Below the pieces are notes generated by a model that saw nothing but the letters and a program-made list of their open reading frames with translations, was not told the DNA's origin and did not search any database. The translations under genes and the position numbers were made by a program. A DNA stretch of 64,000 nucleotides from Haematobia irritans (taxonomy: Eukaryota; Arthropoda; Insecta; Diptera; Muscidae): the NCBI RefSeq assembly GCF_050003625.1, contig NC_134400.1, positions 48,969,096-49,033,095 on the forward strand. The letters are read 5' to 3'. The first letter of the stretch is position 1, and every line of letters starts with the position of its first letter. Below, one piece after another: positions 20,654 to 32,859 of this stretch.

Positions 20654-23045
20654 CGGACAATGACTTTAAAAGAGGGTACTACTGTTTATATTAGAATAAA
20701 TATGTACGCTTCCTCCAAATTTCGAAGCGACAAATGTAGTCAGAAAATCTCAACTTGAGGACAACTCGTAACTGAATTTATTATTGAAATCCCGAACTCA
20801 TATATTTAGTCCCAAAGGTCGAAGTGAAATTTGTTGACTTAATAATTTTCAAGACAAGTGTATGCGCTACGCGTTAAAACAAACTCAAACCCAAAACGGA
20901 ATTAACCAAATTGAGGTTGAATAAAGTACAAGTGGTTTCCACAGATCGTTTCACAATGAATATGAATAGATATGTTGTATGGATATGAATAGATATGTTG
21001 TACAATCCTAGGTGATGAATGTTGACTGAACCACAAGCTCAATAATGAACTTTCCAAAATTCGTGTTACGAAGATTCAAAACCGAATTTGTATCGAGGTC
21101 ACAGAATTTTCCAATATATAATAATTCATCCAAAAATTACAATAAGGTGCAAAATTGTATTTAGAGAAATGAATTAGTAAGCGGTTCCGAAATTCTGTAA
21201 AACTTTCATAATGCAAAGACGCATTCTAATCTACGCTCAAGAGTAAAGAACCATATGGAGACAAATTTTAGAGATATGAATTAGTAAGCGGGTATGCAGA
21301 AACTGCCTAAATGTAATAATTCAAACCCCGAGCCAGATTCAACAATAGATAATCAAAATAATTTTCCGAATGCCAATTATTAAGCATTTCCAAAGGAAAT
21401 AAACTAAATGTATATATAATCAAATCAAAGTCATTTGAAAATTTCCACTTGAACCATCGATCTTTGCAGAACGGAGGACAACTGGTCCAAATACGTACAA
21501 ATGTAATGTAAACTGTTATGAAAATTCACAATTTCTTTCAATTAAAGAGACGAGATTTTCATTTAAGTGAAGATGTAAATTTCATGTAATAAAAATTCTT
21601 TCAATTCTTTCAAATTTTAGACAATCGAAGTTTTTCTTTGACAGAACTAAATTTTCTTTAAAAGCAAACCAAAAATATCAGAGACAATCGTGGTATCGCA
21701 TGTCATAAACTCGTTTATATTAGAGAAAACGCTTTATGAGAAAGGTGAGTTTTGTTTGTCTGAAATTTCATTCCGGAAGAAAGTATTTTTTCTCTGGCTG
21801 TAGATACTACAGGTTTCCCATATTTTCGCATAAACATAAACGAAAAACCAAAAAACATGGATTTCCCAAAATACTATATGATAAACCTCACCGATATTAA
21901 GCTTAACATAGGATTCCATATAAATAAATCAAGCATTCAATTGTGTAGTTTTAGGAACTCGACACGGAAAATCCATTGTTGCTGTAATATTGATGTCCAG
22001 TGCCATAAAATATTTACATCAGTTCAGACGAACAATATTTGAAATCATTCACAATACAGAATATTCTCCATAATATTTCAATTAGGGCTCACAACTAATT
22101 CGGCTCAATTGCACTGAGCATTAAATTCTACGCCAGTATTAATGAAGTTAATAACAATATTTCCATGATTTTCGTATGTTAGTGACACTGTCGGTACACC
22201 GTAATACTTCACGGAATGTAACACCATTCGTTTTTAACAGAAGCTTACAACTCTCTTTAAACATGTACTCTTTATCTGAGTATTGTTAATCACAAAGGTG
22301 AACGAATCAATATGTCAAAATGCAAGGGCCAGTGCCTTAAAGGCCAGTTGAATCTCTTAAATAACAACCGTAGTTACAGTAGGTGAGAATGGCTTAGTAT
22401 AATTGCGAAAGACGCGGAAAACAAAGTAGAGAAATCTTCGTGATCAAAATAAACACTCGTTAATCCAAATAATTGGACAAACTCCTTAAACTTTTATTAT
22501 GACAGCGGTGAACAGCACAAAATATAAATTCGATTAAAATACTCATCCAATGAGGCAATTTCCAAAATAATTTATCACATGCAATAAATAAATATGTCTA
22601 ATAATTCATATGTTAGTAACAATTTATAAATGCATTATTTATTCACATACATATGCGTAAAAAACCGGTGGGTTTCTTTCAGTGATCTAGTCTAATTTTC
22701 GTATATTTATATAGTTTTATGATGACGACGGTTTTTTGTTAGTTTAAAGAAATGTGACTTTTACCTGGAAATTACTGCCACCTTTCAGGATTGCTCAAAA
22801 ATCCGTAATCAAATTATTCACAAATATTTTCAACTGTGTTGACACTCAGTTTATATCTTTTTATATTCCTTCACTTTTCATAATTTGACAACTCTCCAAA
22901 ATTTTTAAGATCGCATTCAGTCAATTATTTTTTCGTTCAACATAACGAGTTCAAGAGAGCCAGTAACTTTTCGGATTAGACACCTGTTTGGTTGATACTA
23001 TTCGTGTAAGCTATTGCCAACATTTAGGATTCATTATATTCCCTA
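20654..23045. other. Long AT-rich stretch before gag, no gene
   Basis: No ORF with protein-like features on either strand. It lies where the BEL/Pao leader should be, but leaders are normally far shorter, so it probably hides one or more unrecognised insertions. A stretch near 21735-21790 (TTTGTTTGTCTGAAATTTC) resembles 37830-37880 (TTTGTTTGTCTAAAATTTC), suggesting a shared small repeat at both ends of the leader. Confidence 0.4.
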
Positions 23046-23051
23046 TTTCTT

Positions 23052-23329
23052 TTTATACCCTCCATCATAGGATGGGGGTATATTAACTTTGTCATTCCGT
23101 TTGTAACACATCGAAATATTGCTCTAAGACCCCATAAAGTATATATATTCTGGGTCGTGGTGAAATTCTGAGTCGATCTAAGCATGTCCGTCCGTCCGTC
23201 TGTTGAAATCACGCTAACTTCCGAACGAAACAAGCAATCGACTTGAAACTTGACACAAGTAGTTGTTATTGATGTAGGTCGGATGGTATTGAAAATGGGC
23301 CATATCGGTCCACTTTTACGTATAGCCCC
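23052..23329 (+). repeat. Family B element, left part of a split copy
   Basis: Starts with the hairpin TATACCCTCCATCATAGG...GGGGTATA and runs through AAAGTATATATATTCTGGG, GAGTCGATCTAAGCATGTCC and TGTTGAAATCACGCTAACTT to CGTATAGCCCCC. The intact copy at 43076 continues ATATAAAGGGACCC; here that continuation is found at 28656, after 5.3 kb of inserted sequence. Confidence 0.85.
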
Positions 23330-23687
23330 CACACGGATGAAAAAGACTGTTTTTCATATGTTTGGCTATAAACATTATATGTTTGGAACACAAATTTTTA
23401 AACACAATATTTTTGAGTGCAAGCATATAATGTTCAAAAACTAGCATAACATGTTTGGGACATATATGTTAATATGTTAGAACATATTATGTTTGGGACA
23501 TAAAATGTTTGTAAATATAATATGCTTGGATGCAAACATATATTAATTTAGAAATAGCCTATAAACATATATGTGTTTAGTAGCTTGGAGCGCTATTTAA
23601 CAGGGAGCGATATTGAATTAAGTTGGTGGTTGTTGCTTGTTATTACAAAATTAACATTTTATTTTTCCTTGGGCAATTGATCAGCTA
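23330..23687 (+). repeat. AT-palindromic repeat with recurring AACATATTATGTTTGG motif, left part
   Basis: Many copies of (A)AACATAT(T)ATGTTTGG in both orientations, starting ACACGGATGAAAAAGACTGT. A matching right part lies at 28240-28655. Its ends coincide with the break in family B, so it is an inserted element. No coding potential; mobility class unknown. Confidence 0.6.
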
Positions 23688-23760
23688 CTTCTTTGATCCT
23701 TACAAACTGTGTGAACCGCTGTTCGAATCCCCGTCCGGCAAAAGGTAAAATTAAAATAAA
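23688..23760 (+). mobile_element. SINE-2 tRNA-derived head, split copy
   Basis: CTGTTCGAATCCCCGTCCGG preceded by TTACAAACTGTGTGAACCG resembles the T-arm (B box) of a tRNA. It matches the head of the complete copy at 32468. The body of the same copy resumes at 28108 beyond the family A array. Confidence 0.6.
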
Positions 23761-26700
23761 ACAAGTAAGGAAAGTCTAAAGTCGGGCGGGACCGACTATA
23801 TTATACCCTGCACCACTTTGTAGATCTAAATTTTCGATACAAAATCACATCCGTCAAATGTGTTGGGTGCTATATAAAGGTTCGTCCCAAATACATACAT
23901 TTAAATATCACTTGATTTGGACAGAATTTGATAGACTTTTACAAAATCTATAGACTCAAAATTTAAGTTGGCTAATGCACTAGAGTGGAACACAATTTTA
24001 GTAAAAAACCAGTAAGGAAAGTCTAAAGTCGGGCGGGGCCGACTATATTATACCCTGCACCACTTTGTAGATCTAAATTTTCGATACCATATCACATCCG
24101 TCAAATGTGTTGGGGCTATATATAAAGGTTTGTCCCAAATACATACATTTAAATATCACTCGATCTGGACAGAATTTGATAGACTTCTACAAAATCTATA
24201 GACTCAAAATTTAAGTCGGCTAATGCACTAGGGTGGAACACAATGTTAGTAAAAAAATATGGGAAACATTTAAATCTGGAGCAATTTTAAGAAAACTTCG
24301 CAAAAGTTTATTTATGATTTATCGCTCGATATATATGCATTAGAAGTTAAGGAAAAATAAAGTAATTTTTACAACTTTTCGACTAAACAGTGGCGATTTT
24401 ACATGGAAAATGTTGGTATTTTGACCATTTTTGTCGAAATCAGAAAAACATATATATGGGAGCTATATCTAAATCTGAACCGATTTCAACCAAATTTGGC
24501 ACGCATAGCAACAATGCTAATTCAACCCCTTGTGCAAAATTTCAACTAAATCGGAGTTAAAAATTGGCCTCTATGGTCATATGAGTGTAAATCGGGCGAA
24601 AGCTTTATATGGGAGATATATCCAAATCTGAACCGATTTCAAGCAAATTTGGCACGCATAGTTACAACGCTAATTCTACTCCCTGTGCAAAATTTCAACT
24701 AAATCGGAGCAAAAAATTGGCCTCTGTGGGCAAATGAGTGTAAATCGGGCGAAAGCTTTATATGAGAGCTATATCTAAATCTGAACCGATTTGGCTGATA
24801 TTTTGCAAGTTTTTCGAGACTCATAAAATATTCGGATGTACGGAATTTGAGGAAGATCGGTTGATATACACGCCAATTATGACCAGATCGGTGAAAAATA
24901 TATATGGCAGCTATATCTAAATCTGAACCGATTTTTTCCAAAATCAATAGGGATCGTCTTTGAGCCAAAACAGGACCCTATACCAAATTTTAGGACAATC
25001 GGATTAAAACTGCGAGCTGTACTTTGCACACAAAAATACATCAACAGACAGACAGACAGACGGACAGACAGACGGACAGACGGACAGACAGACGGACAGA
25101 CAGACGGACAGACAGACAGACGGACATCGCTAAATCGACTCAGATTTAATTCTAAGCCGATCCGTATACTAAAAGGTTGGTCTATGATTACTCCTTCTTG
25201 GCGTTACATACAAATGCACAAACTTATTATACCCTGTACCACAGTAGTGGTGAAGGGTATAAATATGGGAAACGTTTAAATCTGAAGCAATTTTAAGGAA
25301 ACTTCGAAACAGTTTATTTATGAATTATCGCTCGATATATATGTGTTAGAAGTTTAGGAAAATTAGATTCATTTTTACAACTTTTCGACTAAGCAGTGGC
25401 GATTTTACAAGGAAAATGTTGGTATTTTGACCATTTTTGTCGAAATCAGAAAAACATATATATGGGAGCTATATCTAAATCTGAACCGATTTCAACCAAA
25501 TTTGGCACGCATAGTTACAATGCTAATTCTACTCCCTGTGCAAAATTTCAACTAATCGGAGTTAAAAATTGGCCTCTGTGGTCATATGAGTGTAAATCGG
25601 GCGAAAGCTTTATATGGGAGATATATCCAAATCTGAACCGATTTCAAGCAAATTTGGCACGCATAGTAACAACGCTAATTCTACTCCCTGTGCAAAATTT
25701 CAACTAAATCGGAGCAAAAAATTGGCCTCTGTGGGCAAATGAGTGTAAATCGGGCGAAAGCTATATATGAGAGCTATATCTAAATCTGAACCGATTTCAA
25801 CCAAATTTGGCACGCATGGCTACAATGCTAATTATACTCCCTGTGCAAAATTTCAACTAAATCGGAGTTAAACATTGGCCTCTGTGGTCATATGAGTGTA
25901 AATCGGGCGAAAGCTATATATGGGAGCTATATTTAAATCTGAACCGATTTTGCTGATATTTTGCAAGTTTTTCGAGACTCATAAAATATTCGTATGTACG
26001 GAATTTGAGGAAGATCGGTTGATATACACGCCAATTATGACCAGATCGGTGAAAAATATATATGGCAGCTATATCTAAATCTGAACCGATTTTTTCCAAA
26101 ATCAATAGGGATCGTCTTTGAGCCGAAACATGCCCCTATACCAAATTTTAGGACAATCGGACTAAAACTGCGAGCTGTACTTTGCACACAAAAATACATC
26201 AACAGACAGACAGACAGACAGACAGACAGACGGACAGACAGACGGACAGACAGACAGACGGACATCGCTAAATCGACTCAGAATTTAATTCTAAGCCGAT
26301 CCGTATACTAAAAGGTTGGTCTATGATTACTCCTTCTTGGCGTTACATACAAATGCACAAACTTATTATACCCTGTACCACAGTAGTGGTGAAGGGTATA
26401 AATATGGGAAACATTTAAATCTGAAGCAATTTTAAGGAAACTTCGCAAAAGTTTGTTTATGATTTATCGCTCGATATATATGTATTACAAGTTTAGGAAA
26501 ATTAGAGTCAGTTTTACAACTTTTCGACTAAGCAGTGGCGATTTTACAAGGAAAATGTTGGTATTTTGACCATTTTTGTCGAAATCAGAAAAACATATAT
26601 ATGGGAGCTATATCTAAATCTTAACCGATTTCAACCAAATTTGGCAGGCATAGCTACAATGCTAATTCTACTCCATGTGCAAAATTGGCCTCTGTGGTCA

Positions 26701-28107
26701 TATGAGTGTAAATCGGGCGAAAGCTATATATGGGAGCTATATATAAATCTGAACCGATTTCAATCAAATTTGGCACGCATGGCTAGAATGCTAAATCTAC
26801 TCCCTGTGCAAAATTTCAACCAAATTGGGCAAAACTCGGGCTTCTGGGGCCATATAAGTCCATATCGGGCGAAAAATATATATGGAAGCTATATCTAAAT
26901 CTGAACCGATTTCAATCAAATTTGGCACACATGACTATACTACCAATTGTGCTCCTTGTGCAAAATTTCAAGCTATAAAAAACGATAAAACTCTGGCTTC
27001 TGGGTCCATATAAGTGCATATCGGGCGAAAGATATATATGGGAGCTATATCTAAATCTGAATCGATTTCAACCAAATTTGGCACACATAGCTACAATGCT
27101 AAATCTACTCCTTGTGCAAAATTTCAACTAAATCGGAGCAAAAATTGGCCTCTGTGGTCATATGAGTGTAAATCGGGCGAAAGCTATATATGGGAGCTAT
27201 ATATAAATCTGAACCGATTTCAATCAAATTTGGCATGCATAGCTAGAATGCTAAATCTACTCCCTGTGCAAAATTTCAACCAAATTGGGTCAAAACTCTA
27301 GCTTTTAGGACCATATTAGTCCATATCGGGCGAAAGATATATATGGGAGCTATATCTAAATCTGAACCGATTTCAATCAAATTTTGCACACTTGACTATA
27401 CTACTAATTGTACTCCTAGTGCAAAATTTCAACAAAATTCGGGCAAAAAACTGGCTTCTGGGCCCATATAAGTCCATATCGGGCGAAAGATATATATGGG
27501 AGCTATATCTAAATCTGAACCGATTTCAATCAAATTTTGCACACTTGACTATACGATCAAGTGTTATGCCAATACAAAATTTCAAGCAAATCCGTATAAA
27601 ACTCTGGCTGCTGGGTCCATATTAGTGCATATCGGGCGAAAGATATATATGGGAGCTATATCTTAATCTGAACCGATTTCAATAAAATTTGGCACACTTG
27701 ACTATAGTACTAATTGTTCTTCTTGTGCAAAATTTTCAGCAAATTAGGGTAAAACTCTGGCTTCTGTGGCCATATAAGTCCATATCGGGCGAAATATATA
27801 TATGGGAGCTATATCTAAATCTGAACCGATTTCTTCCAAAATCAATAGGGATCTATTCTGAGCCAAAACACATACTTGTGCCAAATTTGAAGTCGATTGG
27901 ACTAAAACTGCGACCTAGACTTTGATTACAAAAATGTGTTCACGGACAGACGGACAGACGGACAGACGGACATCGCTATATCGACTCAGGAACCCACACT
28001 GAGCATTTTTGCCAAAGACACCATGTGTCTATCTCGTCTCCTTCTGGGTGTTGCAAACATATGCACTAACTTATAATACCCTGTTCCACAGTGTGGAGCA
28101 AGGTATA
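23761..28107 (+). repeat. Family A array: one partial start, one complete start, three tandem inner units
   Basis: Two family A 5' ends (23763 and 24011, both with AGTCGGGCGG..CCGACT) are followed by three tandem copies of the inner block that runs from ATATGGGAAACATTTAAATC to the GGGTATA hairpin: 24248-25262, 25263-26401 and 26402-28107. Each contains several 153-bp monomers. The last unit has a different end type (CCACAGTGTGG hairpin, 28080-28105). CAGA/CGGA microsatellites precede each tail. ORFs here are by-products of the 153-bp period. Confidence 0.85.
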
Positions 28108-28239
28108 AAAAATCGTACAATTGAATAATTTCTTCTTTCTTTGTATTACAGAAAAAGGTGCTAAGAACTAAAAAATCTCGTGGAAGTGAGAAAGATGTGG
28201 GGGAATATACAATTGGGCAGAAACAAAATTTTGAGCATT
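28108..28239 (+). mobile_element. SINE-2 body, right part of split copy
   Basis: TTTGTATTACAGAAAAAGGTGCTAAGAACT and TCGTGGAAGTGAGAAAGATG match 32579-32690, directly downstream of the tRNA-like head there. The left part is at 23688. Confidence 0.7.
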
Positions 28240-28655
28240 CAGGTCGAAAACCTATGTTGTTAGCACCTATATTACCTGTTTATTTTCATAATTCATTATG
28301 ATTGTAAATATATAAATAAATAAATAAAATTTTGAGCACAATATTGTTTGGGAGAATTTTTTTTAAGCATATAATATTTTTGGGTGCAAAATGCTTCCAA
28401 ACATATTATATGTTCACATAATAACATATTGTTTTTTGGAAGACAACATTATTGAATTTGGATGCAAAAATACAAAATGTTTGGAAGTTAGACTCCCCAA
28501 ACATATATTGTTTAGACCAATATGCTTTCAAACGTATTATATATTGGAAGAGATCAAACATATAAATGTTTGGGCAATACCCAAAAATGTATATGCTTGA
28601 AGCAAAATATGTTTGGGAGTATATGTTACAGAAGCGATTTTTTGTGAGCGTGCAT
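28240..28655 (+). repeat. AT-palindromic repeat, right part
   Basis: Same recurring AAACATAT / ATGTTTGG motifs as 23330-23687, ending GCGATTTTTTGTGAGCGTGC at the point where family B resumes (ATATAAAGG). Confidence 0.6.
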
Positions 28656-30929
28656 ATAAAAGGACCCTCAGATTTGGCTTGTGGAGCCTCTAACGGAAGC
28701 ATATTTCATCCGATCCGGCTGAAATTTGGTACATGGTGTTGGTATATGGTCTCTAACAACCATGCAAAAATTGGTCCACATCGGCCCATAATTATATATA
28801 GCCGCCATATAAACCGATCCCCAGATTTGGTTGTGGAGCCTAAAAGAGAAGCAAATTTCATCCGATCCGGCTGAAATTTGGTACATGGTGTTGGTATATG
28901 GTCTCTAATAACCATGCAAAAATTGGTCCATATCGGTCCTTAATTATATATAGCCCCCATATAAACCGATCCCCAGATTTGGCTTGTGGAGCCTCTAAGA
29001 GAAGCATATTTCATCCGATCCGGCTTAAATTTGGTACATGGCGTTGGTATATGGTCTCTAACAATCATGCAAAAATTGGTCCACATCGGTCCATTATTAT
29101 ATATAACCCCCATATAAACCGATCCCCAGATTTGGCTTGTGGAGCCTCTAAGAGAAGCATATTTCATCCGATCCGGCTGAAATTAGGTACATGGTGTTGC
29201 TATATGGTCTCTACCAATCATGCAAAAATTGGTCCACATCGGTCCATAATTATATATAACCCCCATATAAACCGATCCCCAGATTTGGCTTGCGGAGCCT
29301 CAAAGAGAAGCAAATTTCATCCGATCCGGCTGAAATTTGGTACATGGTGTTGGTATATGGTCTCTAACAATCATGCAAAAATTGGTCCACATCGGTCCAT
29401 AATTATATATAACCCCCATATAAACCGATCCCCAGATTTGGCTTGCGGAGCCTAAAAGAGAAGCAAATTTCATCCGATCCGGCTGAAATTTGGTACATGG
29501 TGTTGGTATATGGTCTCTAACAACCATGCAAAAATTGGTCCACATCGGTCCATAATTATATATAGCCCCCATATAAACCGATCCCCAGATTTGGCTTGCG
29601 GAGCCTCTAACAGAAGCATATTTCATCCGATCCGGCTGAAATTTGGTACATGGTGTTGGTATATGGTCTCTAACAACCATGCAAAAATTGGTCCACATCG
29701 GTCCATAATTATATATAGCCCCCATATAAACCGATCCCCAGATTTGGTTGTGGAGCCTAAAAGAGAAGCAAATTTCATCTGATCCGCCTGAAATTTGGTA
29801 CATGGTGTTGGTATATGGTCTCTAACAACCATGCAAAAATTGGTCCACATCGCTTCATAATTATATATAGCCCCCATATAAACCGATCCCCAGATTTAGC
29901 TTGCGAAGTCTCCAAGAGAAGCAAATTTCATCCAAGCCGGTTGTAATTTGGAACATGGTGTTAGTGTATGATATTTAACAACCGTGCCAGAATTGGTCCA
30001 TATCGGTCCATAATTATATATAGCCCCCATATAAAACGTTATCCAGATTTGACCTCCGGAGCCTCTTGGAGGAGCAAAATTCATCCGATCCGGTTCAAAT
30101 TAGGAACGTGGTGTTAGTATATGGTCGCTAACAACCATACCAAAATTGGTCCAATCACACAAAAAATGGTCCATATCGGTTCATAATCATGGTTGCCACT
30201 AGAGCCAAAAATAATCTAGCAAAATTTTATTTCTATAGAAAATTTCGTCAAAATGTTATTTCTATAGAAAATTTTGTCAAAATTTTATTTCTAGAGAAAA
30301 TTTTGTTAAAATTTTATTCGGTTCATAATAAAATTTTCATCATTTTCAAAATTTTATTTCTATAGAAAATTTTGTCAAAATTTTATTTCTATAGAAAATT
30401 TTGTTCAAATTTTATTCGGTTCATAATCATGGTTGCCAGTCGAGCCACAAATAATCTACCAAGATTTTATTTCTATAGAAAATTTTGTCAAAAGTTTATT
30501 TCTATAGAAAATTTTGTTAAAATTTTATTCCTGTAGAAACTTTTGTCAAAATTTTCTTTCTATAGAATATTTTGTCAAAATTTTTATTTCTTTAGAAAAT
30601 TTTGTGAAAATTTTATTTCTATAGCAAATTTTGTTAAAATTTTATTTTTGTAGAAAATTTTGTCAAAATTTTATGTCTACTTTGTCAAACTGAATTATAT
30701 ACGTATTGGATCGATTTTTTTTTTGATTTAATATATACCACGTATGGACTTACATACAATTTAGAAGATGGTGTTAATAGGTTTTAAGATACCTTGCCAT
30801 CGGCAAGCGTTACCGCAACTTAAGTAATTCGATTGTGGATGGCAGTGTTTAGAAGAAGTTTCTACGCAATCCATGATGGAGGGTGCATAAGCTTCGGCCT
30901 GGCCGAACTTACGGCCGTATATACTTGTT
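28656..30929 (+). repeat. Family B element, right part: 153-bp array, minisatellite and 3' terminus
   Basis: About ten 153-bp monomers (AAACCGATCCCCAGATTTGG starts at 28963, 29116, 29269) run to about 30180. A TTTTATTTCTATAGAAAATT minisatellite follows (30220-30680), then a single-copy tail (TAATATATACCACG ... GATGGCAGTGTTTAGAAG) and the terminus CTTCGGCCTGGCCGAACTTA...GTATATACTTG with a 7-bp-stem hairpin TTCGGCCTGGCCGAA. The element ends at CTTG before a T-run. Long ORFs on both strands encode a 51-residue repeat and are not genes. Confidence 0.85.
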
Positions 30930-32085
30930 TTTGTTAATATATATTTATGTATTTTCCCAAAAATTTTTGAATTATTTGAATCAAGCAGTTTATTACTGCC
31001 TTGAGATTAGTTATCATAATATGTTATGACATCAATTATCATAATACATTCTTAATTCTCCCATTTCAATTCCAGACGTTCCCCATACATTAAACGTATT
31101 TCTTTTGGCTTCACACCATTTAAACCGATTGGTCGTAATATTTCGTCGTTATGCAATGAAGAATGTAATGCCAAAACTAGAAAATGTGCACAACAAATGT
31201 AATTTTGCCACTTGTTAAAAAAAAATATATATATAGAACAATAAATAACGGTAAATTACCCGTTAGAGCATTTTTATGCAACTTTTCGCGGGGATGAGCG
31301 GGTTTTCAACAAAGTGGGAAAACCAAATTTGGACAATTAATATGTTATGGAATTTTATATACGATTTGCACCGTCGAACAGTGATTATTTCAAATTTTGG
31401 AGCTTTCCTATTTTTTTCTGCGATTTCCTTTATCGAATAGAGATTATTTGACCCTATGGCGCTTTCCCAATGGATTCATATTTACATTTTTTATGACTTT
31501 CTACGTTAAAATCACTAAATTCCTAACGTTTCGTACAAATACGATTACACGAAGTGCAATTTCGCCAATAGGTTTCTCACTATTTTCAAAACTTCCTTAA
31601 TTGCATATTTTTACACATTATATTTGAGCCATATTTGAAGTACACATATATATCTCCATATAAAATGTGGCGTTTCTTTTTGAGATTTTAACGAAACTCC
31701 AATTATTTTTCTCGTATTTTATACGAATTTCTAGCAAAAACGCACTACAATATACACGCAAAGAAAAAAAACGTTTGGAAAACGTGTACCGAAAACGTTT
31801 TTCTTTTGTTAGAGTTTTTTGAATTGCTTCGAAAAGTATACACTTTTATCACCAAAAAACTTCGTTTGTTACAAAGTGTTAATTTTTTTAATAAAAAAAG
31901 TTATTTTTGAACCAACAACACAGTCCATTTCGTTTATATCAAACACTGTTCTTTTCTGACTCTAGGTTTTTAATAAGACACATTTTACAGTTAAAATTTT
32001 AATATACTACAATGTAATGTTAAACATTTTTTTTGGAATCTTCCTAACATATCTGGAATATATGTAAAAAAAAACAAAAAACAAA
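30930..32085. other. Intervening AT-rich sequence without recognised gene
   Basis: No convincing ORF. 31755-31990 contains (A)AACGTTT and inverted fragments around ACGTTTTTC that suggest a decayed fold-back repeat. Confidence 0.35.
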
Positions 32086-32168
32086 AAAAAAACTTTGGTC
32101 GAAGCAGGGATCGAACCCACGACCCTTGCCATGCAAGTCAGACGTAGCAACCACTGCTCCATGGTGTC
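32086..32168 (-). mobile_element. tRNA-like SINE head (SINE-1-related), followed by A-rich tail
   Basis: The minus strand reads ACCATGGAGCAGTGGTTGCT (A-box region), then TGGGTTCGATCCCTGCTTCG (B box), closely like the head of the SINE at 59554 (GTCGTGGGTTCGATTCCTGC). Acceptor-stem ends do not pair, so it is not a functional tRNA gene. The SINE-1 body is absent and a T/A-run follows instead. Confidence 0.6.
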
Positions 32169-32467
32169 CAACTAAATGATTTTTTCTGTGAAATAAACTT
32201 TGTTTAATCGGCTCGTGGGCGCCGCAAGCTATGCCATATAAATATAACTTATATAGGTAATTGTCTATTGATGACAATAACGGCTATTGGATTGCTCCCA
32301 ATTCATTAATTTATTGAATGGGCTGGACTACCAGTTAACATTTAAGAGAGAACATTTATATTCTTAGATAAGACATAGATCGCTAAGAAAATGTACTTTA
32401 ATTATTTGAATGATAATTATAACGATATTTAAAAGAAATGGGAAATAAAACAAAGATAAAAAACAAT

Positions 32468-32695
32468 AACGGCTACATAGCTCAGTGGATAGTGTGTTGG
32501 CTTACAAATTACATGGTCCGCGGTTCGATTCTCCGTCCAGGCGAAAGGTAAAAAAATTTAAAAATTTATAAAATCGTTTAATTTCTTCTACATTGTTTGT
32601 ATTACAGAAAAAGGTGCTAAGAACTAAAAACTTCGTGGAAGTGAGAAAGATGTGAGGGGAAAATGCAATTAGCCAGAAATTTTTTTTTTGAGTTA
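32468..32695 (+). mobile_element. SINE-2, most complete copy
   Basis: A tRNA-like head, GGCTACATAGCTCAGTGGAT (A box TAGCTCAGTGG) and GCGGTTCGATTCTCCGTCC (B box GGTTCGATTC), is followed by a spacer and the body TATTACAGAAAAAGGTGCTAAG ... GTGGAAGTGAGAAAGATGTG. The body is shared with 28108-28239. Confidence 0.7.
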
Positions 32696-32859
32696 GTCTT
32701 TATGAAATTGTTTTTAAATCTTAGGTTAGGTTAGGTTAAAGTGGCAGCCCGATTAAGATTCAGGCTCACTTAGACTATTCAGTCCATTGTGATACCACAT
32801 TGACTAAAAGTACCTATTACATATGGGCACTTCTAGTTTTAACCGCTGAACCTTCTTGA

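Noticed and set aside
24699..24968. Recurrent minus-strand ORF MILEKIGSDLDIAAIYIFHR (also 11168-11359, 25914-26105)
   Set aside because: It is the antisense of the family A single-copy tail, repeated only because the element is repeated. Codon pattern and frame are not conserved independently of the DNA.
28898..29455. Long ORFs on both strands through the 153-bp arrays (also 29300-29803, 42995-43624, 44483-45004, 25396-27925)
   Set aside because: 153 is divisible by three, so a stop-free frame in one monomer stays open across the array. Products are simple 51-residue repeats on both strands, typical of non-coding tandem DNA.
31397..31600. Small ORF as a gene
   Set aside because: Low-complexity, Phe-rich translation in AT-rich DNA with no start context, splice signals or family resemblance.
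32086..32168. A functional tRNA gene (also 32468-32545 and 59554-59630)
   Set aside because: A and B boxes are present, but acceptor ends do not pair and each is followed by SINE body or an A/T run. They are SINE heads.
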